Source of the DNA: Georgenia sp. M64
GTDB taxonomy: Bacteria > Actinomycetota > Actinomycetes > Actinomycetales > Actinomycetaceae
Direction of reading: 5' to 3'
DNA length: 64,000 bases
NCBI RefSeq assembly: GCF_038049925.1
Contig: NZ_CP145809.1
Span: forward strand, 3,320,599-3,384,598
Part shown: positions 16,548-25,085 of the stretch, piece after piece
Layout of the letters: every line of letters begins with the position of its first letter
How positions within the stretch are numbered: the first letter of the stretch is position 1
Notes under the pieces: generated by a model
Databases searched by the model: none
What the model saw: the letters and a program-made list of their open reading frames with translations, nothing else
What the model was told of the DNA's origin: nothing
Position numbers and translations under genes: made by a program

Positions 16548-16648
16548 GGCTCAACGCTAGGTGCGCCGGGTCGCACGGAGCCTGAGCGGCCTCGGCGTGT
16601 CTGCCGCGCGTCTGTGCTGGTCGCGCCGACGCCACCCCGCACCGCCCG

Positions 16649-17260
16649 TCAGCGCACCGACCCGCCCGCCTCCGCCCACCGGCGCACGAGGCCGCCGGGC
16701 ACCTCCTCCACCGTCAGGGCGAAGCTGCGGTGGTCGCGCCAGTCGCCCTGGATGTGGAGGAACCGCCGCCGCAGCCCCTCGTCGCGGAACCCGAGCTTCT
16801 CCACGACCCGCAGCGAGGGTGCGTTCTCGGGCCGGATGTTGATCTCGATGCGGTGCAGCCCCGCCTCGTACCAGGCGTGGTCGGTGGCCATGGCGACGGC
16901 GAGCGGCATGACTCCTCGGCCCGCGACGTGCTGGGACACCCAGTACCCGATCGTCGCCGAGCAGAACGACCCCCGGGTGATGGAGGAGACGTTGAGCTGG
17001 CCCACCATCTCGCCGTCGAGCTCGATGACGAACGGCAGTGACACCCCGGCGCGCGCCTGCCGGTCCAGGGCCTGCACGTAGGACCGGTACGACACCGGCG
17101 GGCCGCCGGTGGGTGAGGTGGCCTCCCACCGCTCGAGCCAGGCGGCGTTGCGCCGGCGCAGCTCCTCCCAGTCACCGCGGTCGCGCCGGCGCAGCGGGCG
17201 CAGGGCGACCGGTCCCTCCACGAGGGTCACGGGCCAGGCCGGGGGCGGGGTCCGGTCCAC
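16649..17260 (-). CDS. RimJ/RimL-type GNAT N-acetyltransferase
   Basis: 203-aa GNAT enzyme that would acetylate an N-terminal amine, as RimJ does for a ribosomal protein. It has LRPLRRRDRGDWEELRRRN at the start, the beta-bulge region GYWVSQHVAGRGVMPLAVA with the acetyl-CoA pyrophosphate loop, and INIRPENAPSLRVVEKLGF near the end, all typical of Acetyltransf_3. GTG 17260 lies just after the Glp stop (17262). The frame runs far upstream through glp without similarity, so the GTG start was chosen. The substrate cannot be read from sequence. Confidence 0.85.
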   Translation of the reverse strand: MDRTPPPAWPVTLVEGPVALRPLRRRDRGDWEELRRRNAAWLERWEATSPTGGPPVSYRSYVQALDRQARAGVSLPFVIELDGEMVGQLNVSSITRGSFCSATIGYWVSQHVAGRGVMPLAVAMATDHAWYEAGLHRIEINIRPENAPSLRVVEKLGFRDEGLRRRFLHIQGDWRDHRSFALTVEEVPGGLVRRWAEAGGSVR

Positions 17261-17261
17261 C

Positions 17262-18476
17262 TCAGGCGTCCAGGAGGAGGCAGTGCAGCCGGTCGCCGGG
17301 ACGCACGTCCGTGACGTCCTCCGGGACGACGGCGAGCGCGTTGGACCGGGCGAGCGCCGAGAGCAGGAGCGCGGCGGGGGCCCCGACGGGCTGGGCACGG
17401 TAGCCCTCCGCCGGACCACCGGTGACCTGGACGCGGACGAACTCGCGCCGTCCCGACGGCGAGTACCAGCCCCCGGTGACGGCCGCCTGGACCGAGGGCC
17501 GGTACAGCTCGGCGTACCCGGCCATCGCCCGCAGCGCCGGTCGCACGAAGGTCTCGAACGCCACCTGCACCGAGACCGGGTCGCCGGGCAGGGCGAAGAT
17601 CGGCGTCCCGTCGCCGACGTGCCCGACGCCGAGCTGGCGCCCGGGCCACATGGCCACGTTGTCGAACCGCACGGTGCCGAGCGGGCCGAGAACCTCCTTG
17701 ACGGTGTCGTTCGCGCCGTGGCTGAGACCGCCGGTCGTGATGACGAGGTCCGCCCGCACGAGCTGGTCCTCGAGCGTCTCGCGCAGCTCGCGGTGCTCGT
17801 CGGGGACGGCGGCGACGCGGTAGGTCGCGCCGCCGGCGTCCTGGACTGCGGTGGCGAGCGCATGGCCGTTGGCGTCGTAGACCTGGCCGGGCTCCGCCGG
17901 CCGCCCGGGCTCGACGAACTCGTCACCGACCGAGACGATGACGACGCGCGGACGCGGGTGGACGCTGACCCGGCCCCGTCCGGCGGCGGCGAGCAGCGCG
18001 ACCTGGCGGGCACCGACCCGCTCCCCCGCCGGCAGGACGATCTCACCGGCGCGCAGGTCCTCCGCCTGACGCCGGACGTTCTCGCCCGCCGCGGACGCGG
18101 TCCGCACCTCGACCCGGGCCCGGCCGAGGTCCGTCTGCTCCAGCGGCACGACGGCGTCGGCACCGACCGGCAGCGGCGCCCCGGACGCGATGCGCACGGC
18201 CGTCCCCGGTACGAGGTGGAGGCGGTCCGCCGCGCCGGCGCGGACCTCGTCGGTCACACGCAGGGTGACCGGCGCCGTCGGCCGGGCGCCGTCGAGGTCG
18301 GCCGAGCGGACGGCGTACCCGTCGATCCCGGCGAGGTCTGTGACCGGCAGGTCACCCCCGGCCAGGACGTCCTCGGCCAGGATGCAGCCGACGGAGTCGG
18401 GCAGCACGACGTCGAGCGGCGGGAGCGGTCCGACCGCGGCCAGGCAGGCCGCGAGGTGCTCCTGGACCGATCTCAC
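17262..18476 (-). CDS. glp: Gephyrin-like molybdotransferase Glp (MoeA family)
   Basis: 404-aa MoeA-family protein from GTG 18476. MoeA_N covers about 1-170 with DLAGIDGYAVRSADL; the MPT-binding domain covers about 180-320 with ITTGGLSHGANDTVKEVL and FALPGDPVS; MoeA_C ends the chain. Classical MoeA inserts molybdate into molybdopterin-AMP. In Corynebacterium the Glp paralogue instead binds FtsZ and the membrane receptor GlpR. The SepX/GlpR-like gene two genes away and no other Moco gene here favour the division role; enzymatic activity is not excluded. Its start overlaps the galU stop by GTGA. Confidence 0.85.
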   Translation of the reverse strand: MRSVQEHLAACLAAVGPLPPLDVVLPDSVGCILAEDVLAGGDLPVTDLAGIDGYAVRSADLDGARPTAPVTLRVTDEVRAGAADRLHLVPGTAVRIASGAPLPVGADAVVPLEQTDLGRARVEVRTASAAGENVRRQAEDLRAGEIVLPAGERVGARQVALLAAAGRGRVSVHPRPRVVIVSVGDEFVEPGRPAEPGQVYDANGHALATAVQDAGGATYRVAAVPDEHRELRETLEDQLVRADLVITTGGLSHGANDTVKEVLGPLGTVRFDNVAMWPGRQLGVGHVGDGTPIFALPGDPVSVQVAFETFVRPALRAMAGYAELYRPSVQAAVTGGWYSPSGRREFVRVQVTGGPAEGYRAQPVGAPAALLLSALARSNALAVVPEDVTDVRPGDRLHCLLLDA

Positions 18477-19474
18477 CGGGCGCTCGGGCTGCCCTGCGAC
18501 GGCTCGGCGGCCCGGCCGGACCCGGCGGGGTCGGACGCCAGCTCGACGTGGCGTCCGGCGACGAACTGCTCGAGCCAGCCGCCGAAGTCCGGGCCGAGGT
18601 CCTCGCGGTCGACGGCCAGGCGCACGACGGCCTTGAGGTAGTCGAGCTTGTCGCCGGTGTCGTAGCGCCGGCCGCGGAAGACGACGCCGTGGACGCCGCC
18701 GCCCTCGGCGGGGTCCGTGCGGGCGAGGACCTGCAGCGCGTCGGTGAGCTGGATCTCCCCGCCCCGGCCGGGCGCCGTCTCCTCCAGGACCCGGAAGACC
18801 GACGGGTCGAGGACGTACCGGCCGATGAGGGCGAGGTTGGACGGCGCCTCGTCCACCGGGGGCTTCTCGACGAGCTCGGTGACGCGCACGACGTCGCCGT
18901 CGGCGAGCGTGCCCACCGGGGCGTGGTCCACCGGCTCGACGGCGGCGGCGCCGTAGAGGTTGATCTGGTCGGGGTCGACCTCGAGCAGGGCGATGACCGA
19001 GCCGCCCAGGGCCTCCCGCACGGCGATCATGTCGGTGAGGAGCGGGTCGCGGGCGTCGATGAGGTCGTCGCCGAGCAGGACGGCGAACGGCTCGTCGCCG
19101 ATGTGGTCCCGGCCCTGGAGGACCGCGTGGCCCAGGCCCTTGGGGATGCCCTGACGCACGAAGTGGATGTGGGCGAGGTTGGTGGAGCGGCGCACGAGGT
19201 CGAGCCGCTCGGTGTCCCCCTTGTGCTCCAGGGCGGTCTCGAGCTCGCGGGTGTGGTCGAAGTGGTCCTCGATGGCGCCCTTGCCCCGGCCCGTGACCAG
19301 CAGGACGTCGGTGATCCCGGCGTCGGAGACCTCCTCGACGACGTACTCCACCGCCGGCTTGTCCACCACCGGGAGCATCTCCTTGGGCATCGCCTTGGTG
19401 GCGGGCAGGAACCGGGTCCCGCGGCCGGCGACGGGGATGAGGGCCTTGCGCACTGACGCTTCGCTCGCAGACAT
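18473..19474 (-). CDS. galU: UTP-glucose-1-phosphate uridylyltransferase
   Basis: Makes UDP-glucose from UTP and glucose-1-phosphate for envelope and polysaccharide synthesis; 333 aa, cytoplasmic. The nucleotidyltransferase signature ALIPVAGRGTRFLPATKAMPKE is near the start, followed by VDKPAVEYVVEE, FVRQGIPKGLGHAV, AVLLGDDLID (metal Asp) and YDTGDKLDYLKA at the sugar-binding end, all GalU-specific. ATG 19474 was chosen because the family starts a few residues before KALIPVAG; an ATG at 19507 is possible. It heads the galU-glp-rimJ unit and is divergent from the cyclo-ligase gene. Confidence 0.95.
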   Translation of the reverse strand: MSASEASVRKALIPVAGRGTRFLPATKAMPKEMLPVVDKPAVEYVVEEVSDAGITDVLLVTGRGKGAIEDHFDHTRELETALEHKGDTERLDLVRRSTNLAHIHFVRQGIPKGLGHAVLQGRDHIGDEPFAVLLGDDLIDARDPLLTDMIAVREALGGSVIALLEVDPDQINLYGAAAVEPVDHAPVGTLADGDVVRVTELVEKPPVDEAPSNLALIGRYVLDPSVFRVLEETAPGRGGEIQLTDALQVLARTDPAEGGGVHGVVFRGRRYDTGDKLDYLKAVVRLAVDREDLGPDFGGWLEQFVAGRHVELASDPAGSGRAAEPSQGSPSAR

Positions 19475-19590
19475 GGTCCGACGATATCGGGCGACGCCCA
19501 CGCGCACCCGTCCGACGACGCCGTACCCGGGTCACCCCCGGCCGCGCGCCTCGGTGGCCGCGTGTCCCCTCCGGCTGAGAGACTGGACAC

Positions 19591-20277
19591 ATGGAGCGCC
19601 CGCAGATCCCCCTGCCCCGGACGGACGGTTACGAGGCGGAGGACGCGAAGCAGATGCTCCGCCAGATCATCCGTGAGCACCGCGCCCAGCGCCCCCCGCA
19701 GGAGCGCGCCGAGGTGGGCCGGTCGCTCGTGCCGCACGTGCTCGAGGCGGTCGGCGCGGCCCGCACCGTCGCGGCCTGGGTCTCGCAGGGGACCGAGCCG
19801 AGCACCCTGGCGTCCCTGGCGGCCCTGCACGAGCAGGGTTGCACCGTGCTGCTGCCCGTGCTCGGCCCGGGCCTGAACCGGACGTGGGGCCACTACACCT
19901 CGGAGCAGGACCTCGCCGTGCGTGCGCCGGGCCGCCCACCCGAGCCGTCGGGGCCCGTGCTGCCTGCCGAGGCCGTCGCGGACGCCGACGTCGTCCTCAT
20001 CCCCGCGCTCGCGATCGACGCGCACGGCACCCGCCTGGGCCAGGGCGGCGGCTGGTACGACCGGGTGCTCGTCCACACCCGCCCGGGCACACCGGTCTTC
20101 GCCGTCATCCACGCCGAGGAGCTCGTCGGCGACGTCACGCTGCCCCGGGTGGAGCACGACGTGCCCGTCGGTGCGGTCATCACCCCCGCCGAGTGGTTCC
20201 TCCTGGAGGGCTCGGCCTTCCGGGCGGAGGCCCTCGCGAACGGCGCCTCCGCGGTCGACCACCTCGCGGAGCGCTGA
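19591..20277 (+). CDS. 5-formyltetrahydrofolate cyclo-ligase
   Basis: Converts 5-formyl-THF to 5,10-methenyl-THF with ATP in folate salvage; 228 aa. It has the N-terminal R-x-x-R helix (QIIREHRAQRPPQERAEVGRSL), the substrate region FAV after a TxPL-like strand, and the ATP-binding LGQGGGWYDRVL near residue 150, the family fingerprint GxGGGYYDR. The divergent galU gene and the following FmdB/SAF/MscL genes give an arrangement common in actinobacteria. Its stop is 46 bp from the convergent penicillin-acylase gene. Confidence 0.93.
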   Translation: MERPQIPLPRTDGYEAEDAKQMLRQIIREHRAQRPPQERAEVGRSLVPHVLEAVGAARTVAAWVSQGTEPSTLASLAALHEQGCTVLLPVLGPGLNRTWGHYTSEQDLAVRAPGRPPEPSGPVLPAEAVADADVVLIPALAIDAHGTRLGQGGGWYDRVLVHTRPGTPVFAVIHAEELVGDVTLPRVEHDVPVGAVITPAEWFLLEGSAFRAEALANGASAVDHLAER

Positions 20278-20323
20278 GACCGGCTCCCCTCCGCAAAGCG
20301 CTGAGACGCTTCCCCTCTGAGCG

Positions 20324-22945
20324 CTACTCCGGCGGCCGCAGCGTCAGGGTGGCGCTCGCGACCTCCTCGACCGCCTCCCGTGAGGACGGCCAGGGGTAGG
20401 TCTCGCCCTGCGCCCAGGCGCGGAGCTGGTCCGTGTACGCGTCGGCACCGGGGTGGCCGGAGGTGCCGGTCGAGATCACCCAGGTGGAGGCGTCGGGCTC
20501 GGCCAGGTCGGCGACCAGACGCACGGCGGGGCCGGCGGTGACGGTGTACTCGCCACGGCCCAGGTCGTCGCGGGCGGACGCGTCGTAGTGCGTGGCGTTG
20601 ACGACCGCGCCACCCCCGGCCACCCCGATCGGCGCCGGGTTGACCAGCCGGCGCACCGCGGCGGGCACGCTCTGCCCACCGAGCACCGGGTGCTGCGGGG
20701 CGAAACGGTGCAGGTTGCCCCACTCCCAGTCCTCGGCGTCCTTCCCGAGCGAGTTCGTGAGCTGCTGGCGGGCCGTGAACATCGCCTGGCGGAGGATCTC
20801 GTCCCGGCCCTCGACGAGGTTGACCGTGGTGCGGTCGTCCCACCAGGGGTTGGACGGGTCCTCGAGGAGGTTGGTGATCACGCGGAGCCACCGCCCGCCG
20901 CCGTCGGGCGCCTGGGACGCCGGCAGGTCGTCGGCGAAGGTGAGGTCGAGGAGGTTGGCCCACACGGCGTTGAAGTACGCGGCGCCGGAGGAGTCCGCGC
21001 TCGTCGGGAAGCCGGCCGCCGACCACGTCCGGAGCTCGTCGACGGCCTCGGAGACGAAGGGGTCGTCGATGTCCACCTGGAGCAGCGCCGGCACGACGGC
21101 GGGACCGAAGGGGCTGGCGTCGTCGAGCATGATCTCGTTCATCGCCGCGACGTCGAGCTGCTCGCCGGCGGCGATGCGTCCCTCGAGGATCGTGCGGATG
21201 CGCTCGGAGCGGTAGCCGGCGGACCAGTCGGAGGTGAGGAAGGGGCCCTCACCGGCGGGCATGACGGCCTGGTTGGCGGCGACGACGAAGCCCTCGCCGG
21301 GGTTGAGGACGGCGGGCATCTGCTCGGCGGGGACGAACCCCTGCCAGTCGAACCGCGGGTCCCAGCCGGGCCGCGGCCAGGAGCCGTCGGACGGCACCGG
21401 TGAGTCCGGCACCGCCCCGCGCACAGGGATGCGCCCCGGCGCCTGGTAGCCGATGTCGCCGTCGGCGGTCGCGAAGACGATGTTCTGCGAGGGCACCTCG
21501 AGCAGCGCCGCGGCGGCGGCGACCTCCTCGGCCGTGGTGGCGCGGTTGAGCGCGAAGATCGCCTCCGGCGTGCGACCGGGGGTCAGCGCGGTCCACTGCA
21601 GGGCGACGGCGTAGCCGGAGAACCCGGCGGGCGGCGCCCCCTCGGGGACCGGCACCGAGCCCGCCGCGTCGACGTCGGGCAGGACCTCGGAGACGATCGG
21701 ACCGTGCGCCGTCGCCGAGACGGTGATGACGCGCGAGGCACCGCCGTTGACCTCGATCGTCTCGCGCCGGGTCTCCAGCGCGACCCGCTCGCCGTCACGC
21801 AGGTACGTGCCGTCGTCGTAGAGGCGCTCGAGGGTGAGGTCGGTGACGTCGGCCGGGAGCGTGGTCAACCCCCAGGCGAGCTCGGGGTTGCGGCCGATGA
21901 TGACACCGGGCAGGCCCGAGAAGCTCACACCCGTGACGTCGAAGGTGCACGTGGGCGACGGCTCGGTGCAGTGCAGACCCACCTGGGTCCACAGGCTCGG
22001 CGAGGGCAGCGCCATGTGCGGGTCGTTGGCGAGCAGCGGCGCGCCCGTGGTGGTGTGCTCGCCGGAGACGACGAAGGAGTTCGACCCGATGCCGCTGCCC
22101 TGCCCCAGCATGCCCGGGACGGCCCGCAACGCGGCCGCCGCCTGGCCCAGCGCCGCCGACGCGGCGGAGACGGCCGCGTCCGAGGCATCGCCCGGCTCCT
22201 CGGGGCGGTGGGCGGCGGCCTCGACGCTCTCGCCCTGCGGCGCGACGATCGGCGTGGCCTCCTCGTAGGCGTACTCGGGGTAGAGCTCCTCGACCCGGGC
22301 GACATTCCCGGCCAGGGGCCGCAGTGCCGCCGCCCGCCCGATCTCGTCGTCGAGGTTGCCGCTGAGGTCCCACGCCATGGCCTTGAGCCACGCGATGGAG
22401 TCCACCGGGGTCCACGGCTCGACCGGGCGCAGCTCGGTACTCATCCCCAGGATCGTGTACTCCAGCCCCAGCTCGGAGGCCTCACGCCGGTCGAGGTAGG
22501 CGTTGACGCCCTCCGCGTAGGCCTCGTAGAGCGCCCGGGACTCCTCGCCGAGCAGGTCCCACTCCTGCTCGGCGACGTGGCGCCAGCCCATCGTGCGGAT
22601 CGCCGAGTCGGCGTTCAGCGCCGCGTCGTTCTCGCCGACCAGCTCCGACAGGCGTCCGGCGGTGACATGCCGGCGGTAGTCCATCTCGAAGAACCGGTCC
22701 TGGGCGTGGACGTAACCCTGCGCGCGCATGAGGTCGGTGTCCGAGGACCCGTACAGGTGGGCGACCCCGCGCTCGTCACGGATGATCTCCACCTCGGCGC
22801 CGAGGGAGTCCAGGGTGGCGGCGCCGGCGTGGTCCGGCAGCGGGCGGCGCACGAGGACGGTCGCCAGACCCGCGCCCACCACGAGGACGACGACGACCAG
22901 CGCGGCCACGACGATCGCCACCTTGCGCACCACAGACATCCGCAC
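20324..22945 (-). CDS. Penicillin acylase family (Ntn) amidohydrolase
   Basis: 873-aa precursor of an N-terminal nucleophile hydrolase. A membrane anchor or signal (about 8-32) is followed by the alpha chain with VEIIRDERGVAHLYG and RAQGYVHAQDRFFEMDYRRH, a spacer, then GSGIGSNSFVVSG near residue 288, where self-cleavage before Ser would expose the catalytic beta-chain serine. LLANDPHMALPSPSLW (Ca and substrate region) and FATADGDIGYQAPGRIPVR follow. The family hydrolyses amide bonds of penicillins, acyl-homoserine lactones or similar compounds; the substrate here is unknown. It is monocistronic and probably extracytoplasmic. Confidence 0.9.
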   Translation of the reverse strand: MRMSVVRKVAIVVAALVVVVLVVGAGLATVLVRRPLPDHAGAATLDSLGAEVEIIRDERGVAHLYGSSDTDLMRAQGYVHAQDRFFEMDYRRHVTAGRLSELVGENDAALNADSAIRTMGWRHVAEQEWDLLGEESRALYEAYAEGVNAYLDRREASELGLEYTILGMSTELRPVEPWTPVDSIAWLKAMAWDLSGNLDDEIGRAAALRPLAGNVARVEELYPEYAYEEATPIVAPQGESVEAAAHRPEEPGDASDAAVSAASAALGQAAAALRAVPGMLGQGSGIGSNSFVVSGEHTTTGAPLLANDPHMALPSPSLWTQVGLHCTEPSPTCTFDVTGVSFSGLPGVIIGRNPELAWGLTTLPADVTDLTLERLYDDGTYLRDGERVALETRRETIEVNGGASRVITVSATAHGPIVSEVLPDVDAAGSVPVPEGAPPAGFSGYAVALQWTALTPGRTPEAIFALNRATTAEEVAAAAALLEVPSQNIVFATADGDIGYQAPGRIPVRGAVPDSPVPSDGSWPRPGWDPRFDWQGFVPAEQMPAVLNPGEGFVVAANQAVMPAGEGPFLTSDWSAGYRSERIRTILEGRIAAGEQLDVAAMNEIMLDDASPFGPAVVPALLQVDIDDPFVSEAVDELRTWSAAGFPTSADSSGAAYFNAVWANLLDLTFADDLPASQAPDGGGRWLRVITNLLEDPSNPWWDDRTTVNLVEGRDEILRQAMFTARQQLTNSLGKDAEDWEWGNLHRFAPQHPVLGGQSVPAAVRRLVNPAPIGVAGGGAVVNATHYDASARDDLGRGEYTVTAGPAVRLVADLAEPDASTWVISTGTSGHPGADAYTDQLRAWAQGETYPWPSSREAVEEVASATLTLRPPE

Positions 22946-23073
22946 GTCGAGAGCCTAAGGGACGACGCCGGTGCCGCCCACGACCCCGAGGGCCCGCGCC
23001 GTGACGACGCGGTAGGATTGGCACTCGGTGAGGTGGAGTGCCAGCAGCCGCCCCGAGTCCCCTGGAGGTTCCC

Positions 23074-23382
23074 GTGCCTACCTATGCGTACCGCTGCACC
23101 GTGTGCGGTCACGAGTTCGAGGCCAAGCAGTCGTTCTCCGACGACGCCCTCACGGTGTGCCCGGAGTGCGGCGGTGCGCTGCGCAAGCTCTTCTCGTCGG
23201 TGGGCGTGGTCTTCAAGGGGTCGGGCTTCTACCGCAACGACTCTCGCTCGACGAGCACCTCGACGGCACCGGCGAGCGAGCCTGCCAAGACCGCACCGCC
23301 CAAGGAGACCGCGAAGCCGGCGTCCACGACCGCAGCGCCGTCGACCGCTGCGAGGTCGACGGCGGCGAAGTCCGCAGGCTGA
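23074..23382 (+). CDS. FmdB-family zinc ribbon protein
   Basis: 102-aa cytoplasmic protein. An N-terminal zinc ribbon (PTYAYRCTVCGHEFE and CPECGGALRKLF, two CxxC knuckles) is followed by SSVGVVFKGSGFYRND and a low-complexity Ala/Thr/Lys tail. This is the FmdB/CxxC_CXXC_SSSS pattern, suspected to regulate or bind nucleic acid. GTG 23074 was chosen because GGAGG at 23064-23068 precedes it and the family begins PTYxYxC. The upstream ATG 23038 has no ribosome site. Confidence 0.9.
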   Translation: MPTYAYRCTVCGHEFEAKQSFSDDALTVCPECGGALRKLFSSVGVVFKGSGFYRNDSRSTSTSTAPASEPAKTAPPKETAKPASTTAAPSTAARSTAAKSAG

Positions 23383-23589
23383 GGCCCATGCGCTGACGCG
23401 CTGGTCTGCTCCCGACGGGTCTCTGCTCCTGAGGCGGGTCTGGTCCTGACGCTGGTCCGCTCCCGAGGCGGCGTCCGTGCCCCCGCGCGACCGGGCCGGC
23501 GTCCTCCACAGGTACGCCGGCCGCCGACGGGCCCACAGCGCCCCAGGTACGACTCGGCGGTCCAGACCCGCCCGCCTAGCGTCGCTCGG

Positions 23590-24249
23590 GTGCGCAGAGA
23601 GACGGTCCCCTCCCGCTCGGCGGCGGCGGTGCTGCGTCGGACACTCTGGCGCGGGCGCCATCTGCTGGCTGCCCTCTGCCTCGGTCTGGCGGTGAGCGTC
23701 ACCGTCTCGACGCTCGCTCCGCCACCGCCGGCCGGGGTGCCGGTCCTCAGCCTCGCCCGCGACATCCCGGCCGGCACCGTTCTGACCGATGCCGACGTCG
23801 CGCCCCGCACCCTGCCGGCTGCCGCCGCGCCCGCCGCCCTCACGGCTCCCGCCGACGCGGTCGGCCGCACCCTTGCCGTCGGGCTGCCCGCAGGCACCGC
23901 ACTCGTGGAGGGCATGCTCGTCGGGCCTGGGCTGGCCGGCGCCGCTCCGGAGGGCATGGTCGTCATTCCTGTCCCGCTGGCTGACGCGGGCTCGGCCGCC
24001 CTGGCCGAACCGGGACGCCGGGTCACGCTCGTCGCCGCGGACTCCGATCTCTCGGGCACGGCCGGGGCCGCCCGGGTGGTGGCCCGCGACGTCGTCGTCC
24101 TGGCAGTCCAGCCGCCTCAGGCCGGCGGGAACCTGCTCGACCCCGGCACCTCAGGCGTGACGACGATCTTCGTCGCAGCCCGCGAGGCCGACGCCACCGC
24201 ACTCGTCGGCGCCGGTGCGTGGGCGCCTCTTCGGGCGGTGATCAGGTGA
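23590..24249 (+). CDS. SAF-domain protein, CpaB-like
   Basis: 219-aa protein with one N-terminal membrane helix (HLLAALCLGLAVSVTVSTL, about 28-46) and an SAF domain starting VPVLSLARDIPAGTVLTDADV, as in CpaB/RcpC of Flp-pilus systems and antifreeze-like domains. No other pilus gene is near, so it is an orphan in a gene order (FmdB-SAF-MscL) found in other actinobacteria. A role in cell-surface assembly is possible but unproven. GTG 23590 is the start. Its 3' end (GAGAWAPLRAVIR) belongs to a 52-bp direct repeat recurring downstream. Confidence 0.8.
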   Translation: MRRETVPSRSAAAVLRRTLWRGRHLLAALCLGLAVSVTVSTLAPPPPAGVPVLSLARDIPAGTVLTDADVAPRTLPAAAAPAALTAPADAVGRTLAVGLPAGTALVEGMLVGPGLAGAAPEGMVVIPVPLADAGSAALAEPGRRVTLVAADSDLSGTAGAARVVARDVVVLAVQPPQAGGNLLDPGTSGVTTIFVAAREADATALVGAGAWAPLRAVIR

Positions 24250-24341
24250 GCACCACCCGCGGCGAGGGCGGCGCGTAGGCACCTCTGCGCGGTGCGTGGG
24301 CGCATCTGCGGGCGGTGATCAGGTGAGCACCACCCGCGGCG
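24213..24341. repeat. 52-bp direct repeat, partial third copy beyond
   Basis: 24213-24264 and 24290-24341 match at 50 of 52 positions (offset 77 bp). The first copy contains the last codons and stop of the SAF gene. A shortened third copy (CGGTGCGTGAGCGCCTCTGC) follows at about 24344. The 24250-24500 gap holds only this repeat material. Confidence 0.7.
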
Positions 24342-24500
24342 GCGGTGCGTGAGCGCCTCTGCGGCGGAGCGTGCGGGCCTCTGCGGCGCCGATCCGGCGA
24401 ACACCGCCCACGCTGGCCTCCCGCGCGTCGGTCGGGCCGCGGTGCGACGGACCCGGCCCAGTCGGCCCCCTGAGCTGCTCGATCCCGGTGATCGGCCCGA

Positions 24501-24872
24501 TCAGACCTGGCGACGCTCGCGGAGCGCGTCGCGGATCTCGCGAAGCAGGGCGATCTCCTCGGCGACGGCCTCGTCCTCCGCCGTGGGCTTCGTGAACCGC
24601 GTCTTCGCCGCCTCGTAGGGCTTGACGATGAAGAAGTAGACGACGAACGCCAGGATGACGAACGCGACAAGGGCGGTGAGGAACGGCCCCACGGTCGTGA
24701 AGCCGCCGGGTGCCCACTCGTCGAAGTTCGGGGCACCGCCGGCCTTGGCCAGCGCCTCGAGGACGATGGCGGTGAAGGCGGTGACCACGGCCGCGAACGC
24801 CGTCGCCATGATGAAGGCGACGGCGAGCTCGACGAGGTTGCCGCGCATGATGAAGTCCTTGAAGCCCTTCAC
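24501..24872 (-). CDS. mscL: Large-conductance mechanosensitive channel MscL (copy 1)
   Basis: 123-aa homopentameric channel that releases solutes on hypo-osmotic shock. N-terminal amphipathic helix MKGFKDFIMRGNLVELAVAFIMATAF leads into TM1, a periplasmic loop (APNFDEWAPGG), TM2 (LTALVAFVILAFVVYFFIVKPYE) and a C-terminal helical bundle EEIALLREIRDAL. Length is normal. TM1 reads VAFIMATAFAAVV where the family has VGVIIGAAFG, so gating may differ from copy 2 at 26962. It is convergent with the SAF gene. Confidence 0.92.
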   Translation of the reverse strand: MKGFKDFIMRGNLVELAVAFIMATAFAAVVTAFTAIVLEALAKAGGAPNFDEWAPGGFTTVGPFLTALVAFVILAFVVYFFIVKPYEAAKTRFTKPTAEDEAVAEEIALLREIRDALRERRQV

Positions 24873-25028
24873 GGGATCCTGCCTCCTTCACGGGAGCGTC
24901 CGGCCGATGGCTTCGGCGCGGGGACTCACGCTAGCGGTGCTGTCCTGCCGGTTGGCGACGCGAAGGCTTCGGCCGCGACCGTGGCGTCTGCGGTTGTCCT
25001 CTGCCCGGACGCGGCAACACCACCACGC

Positions 25029-25081
25029 CACAACCCACGGCCTGGGGCGCGTGTGGTCACGGCCCCAGGACGTGGGTTGTG
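25029..25081 (-). terminator. Long hairpin after the HNH gene
   Basis: CACAACCCACG/CGTGGGTTGTG (11 bp, perfect) continues past one mismatch into CCTGGGGC/GCCCCAGG (8 bp, perfect) around a 13-nt loop. It starts 4 bp past the HNH stop (25086). No clear U-tract follows on either strand. It may stop or protect the HNH transcript. Confidence 0.6.
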
Positions 25082-25085
25082 TACG

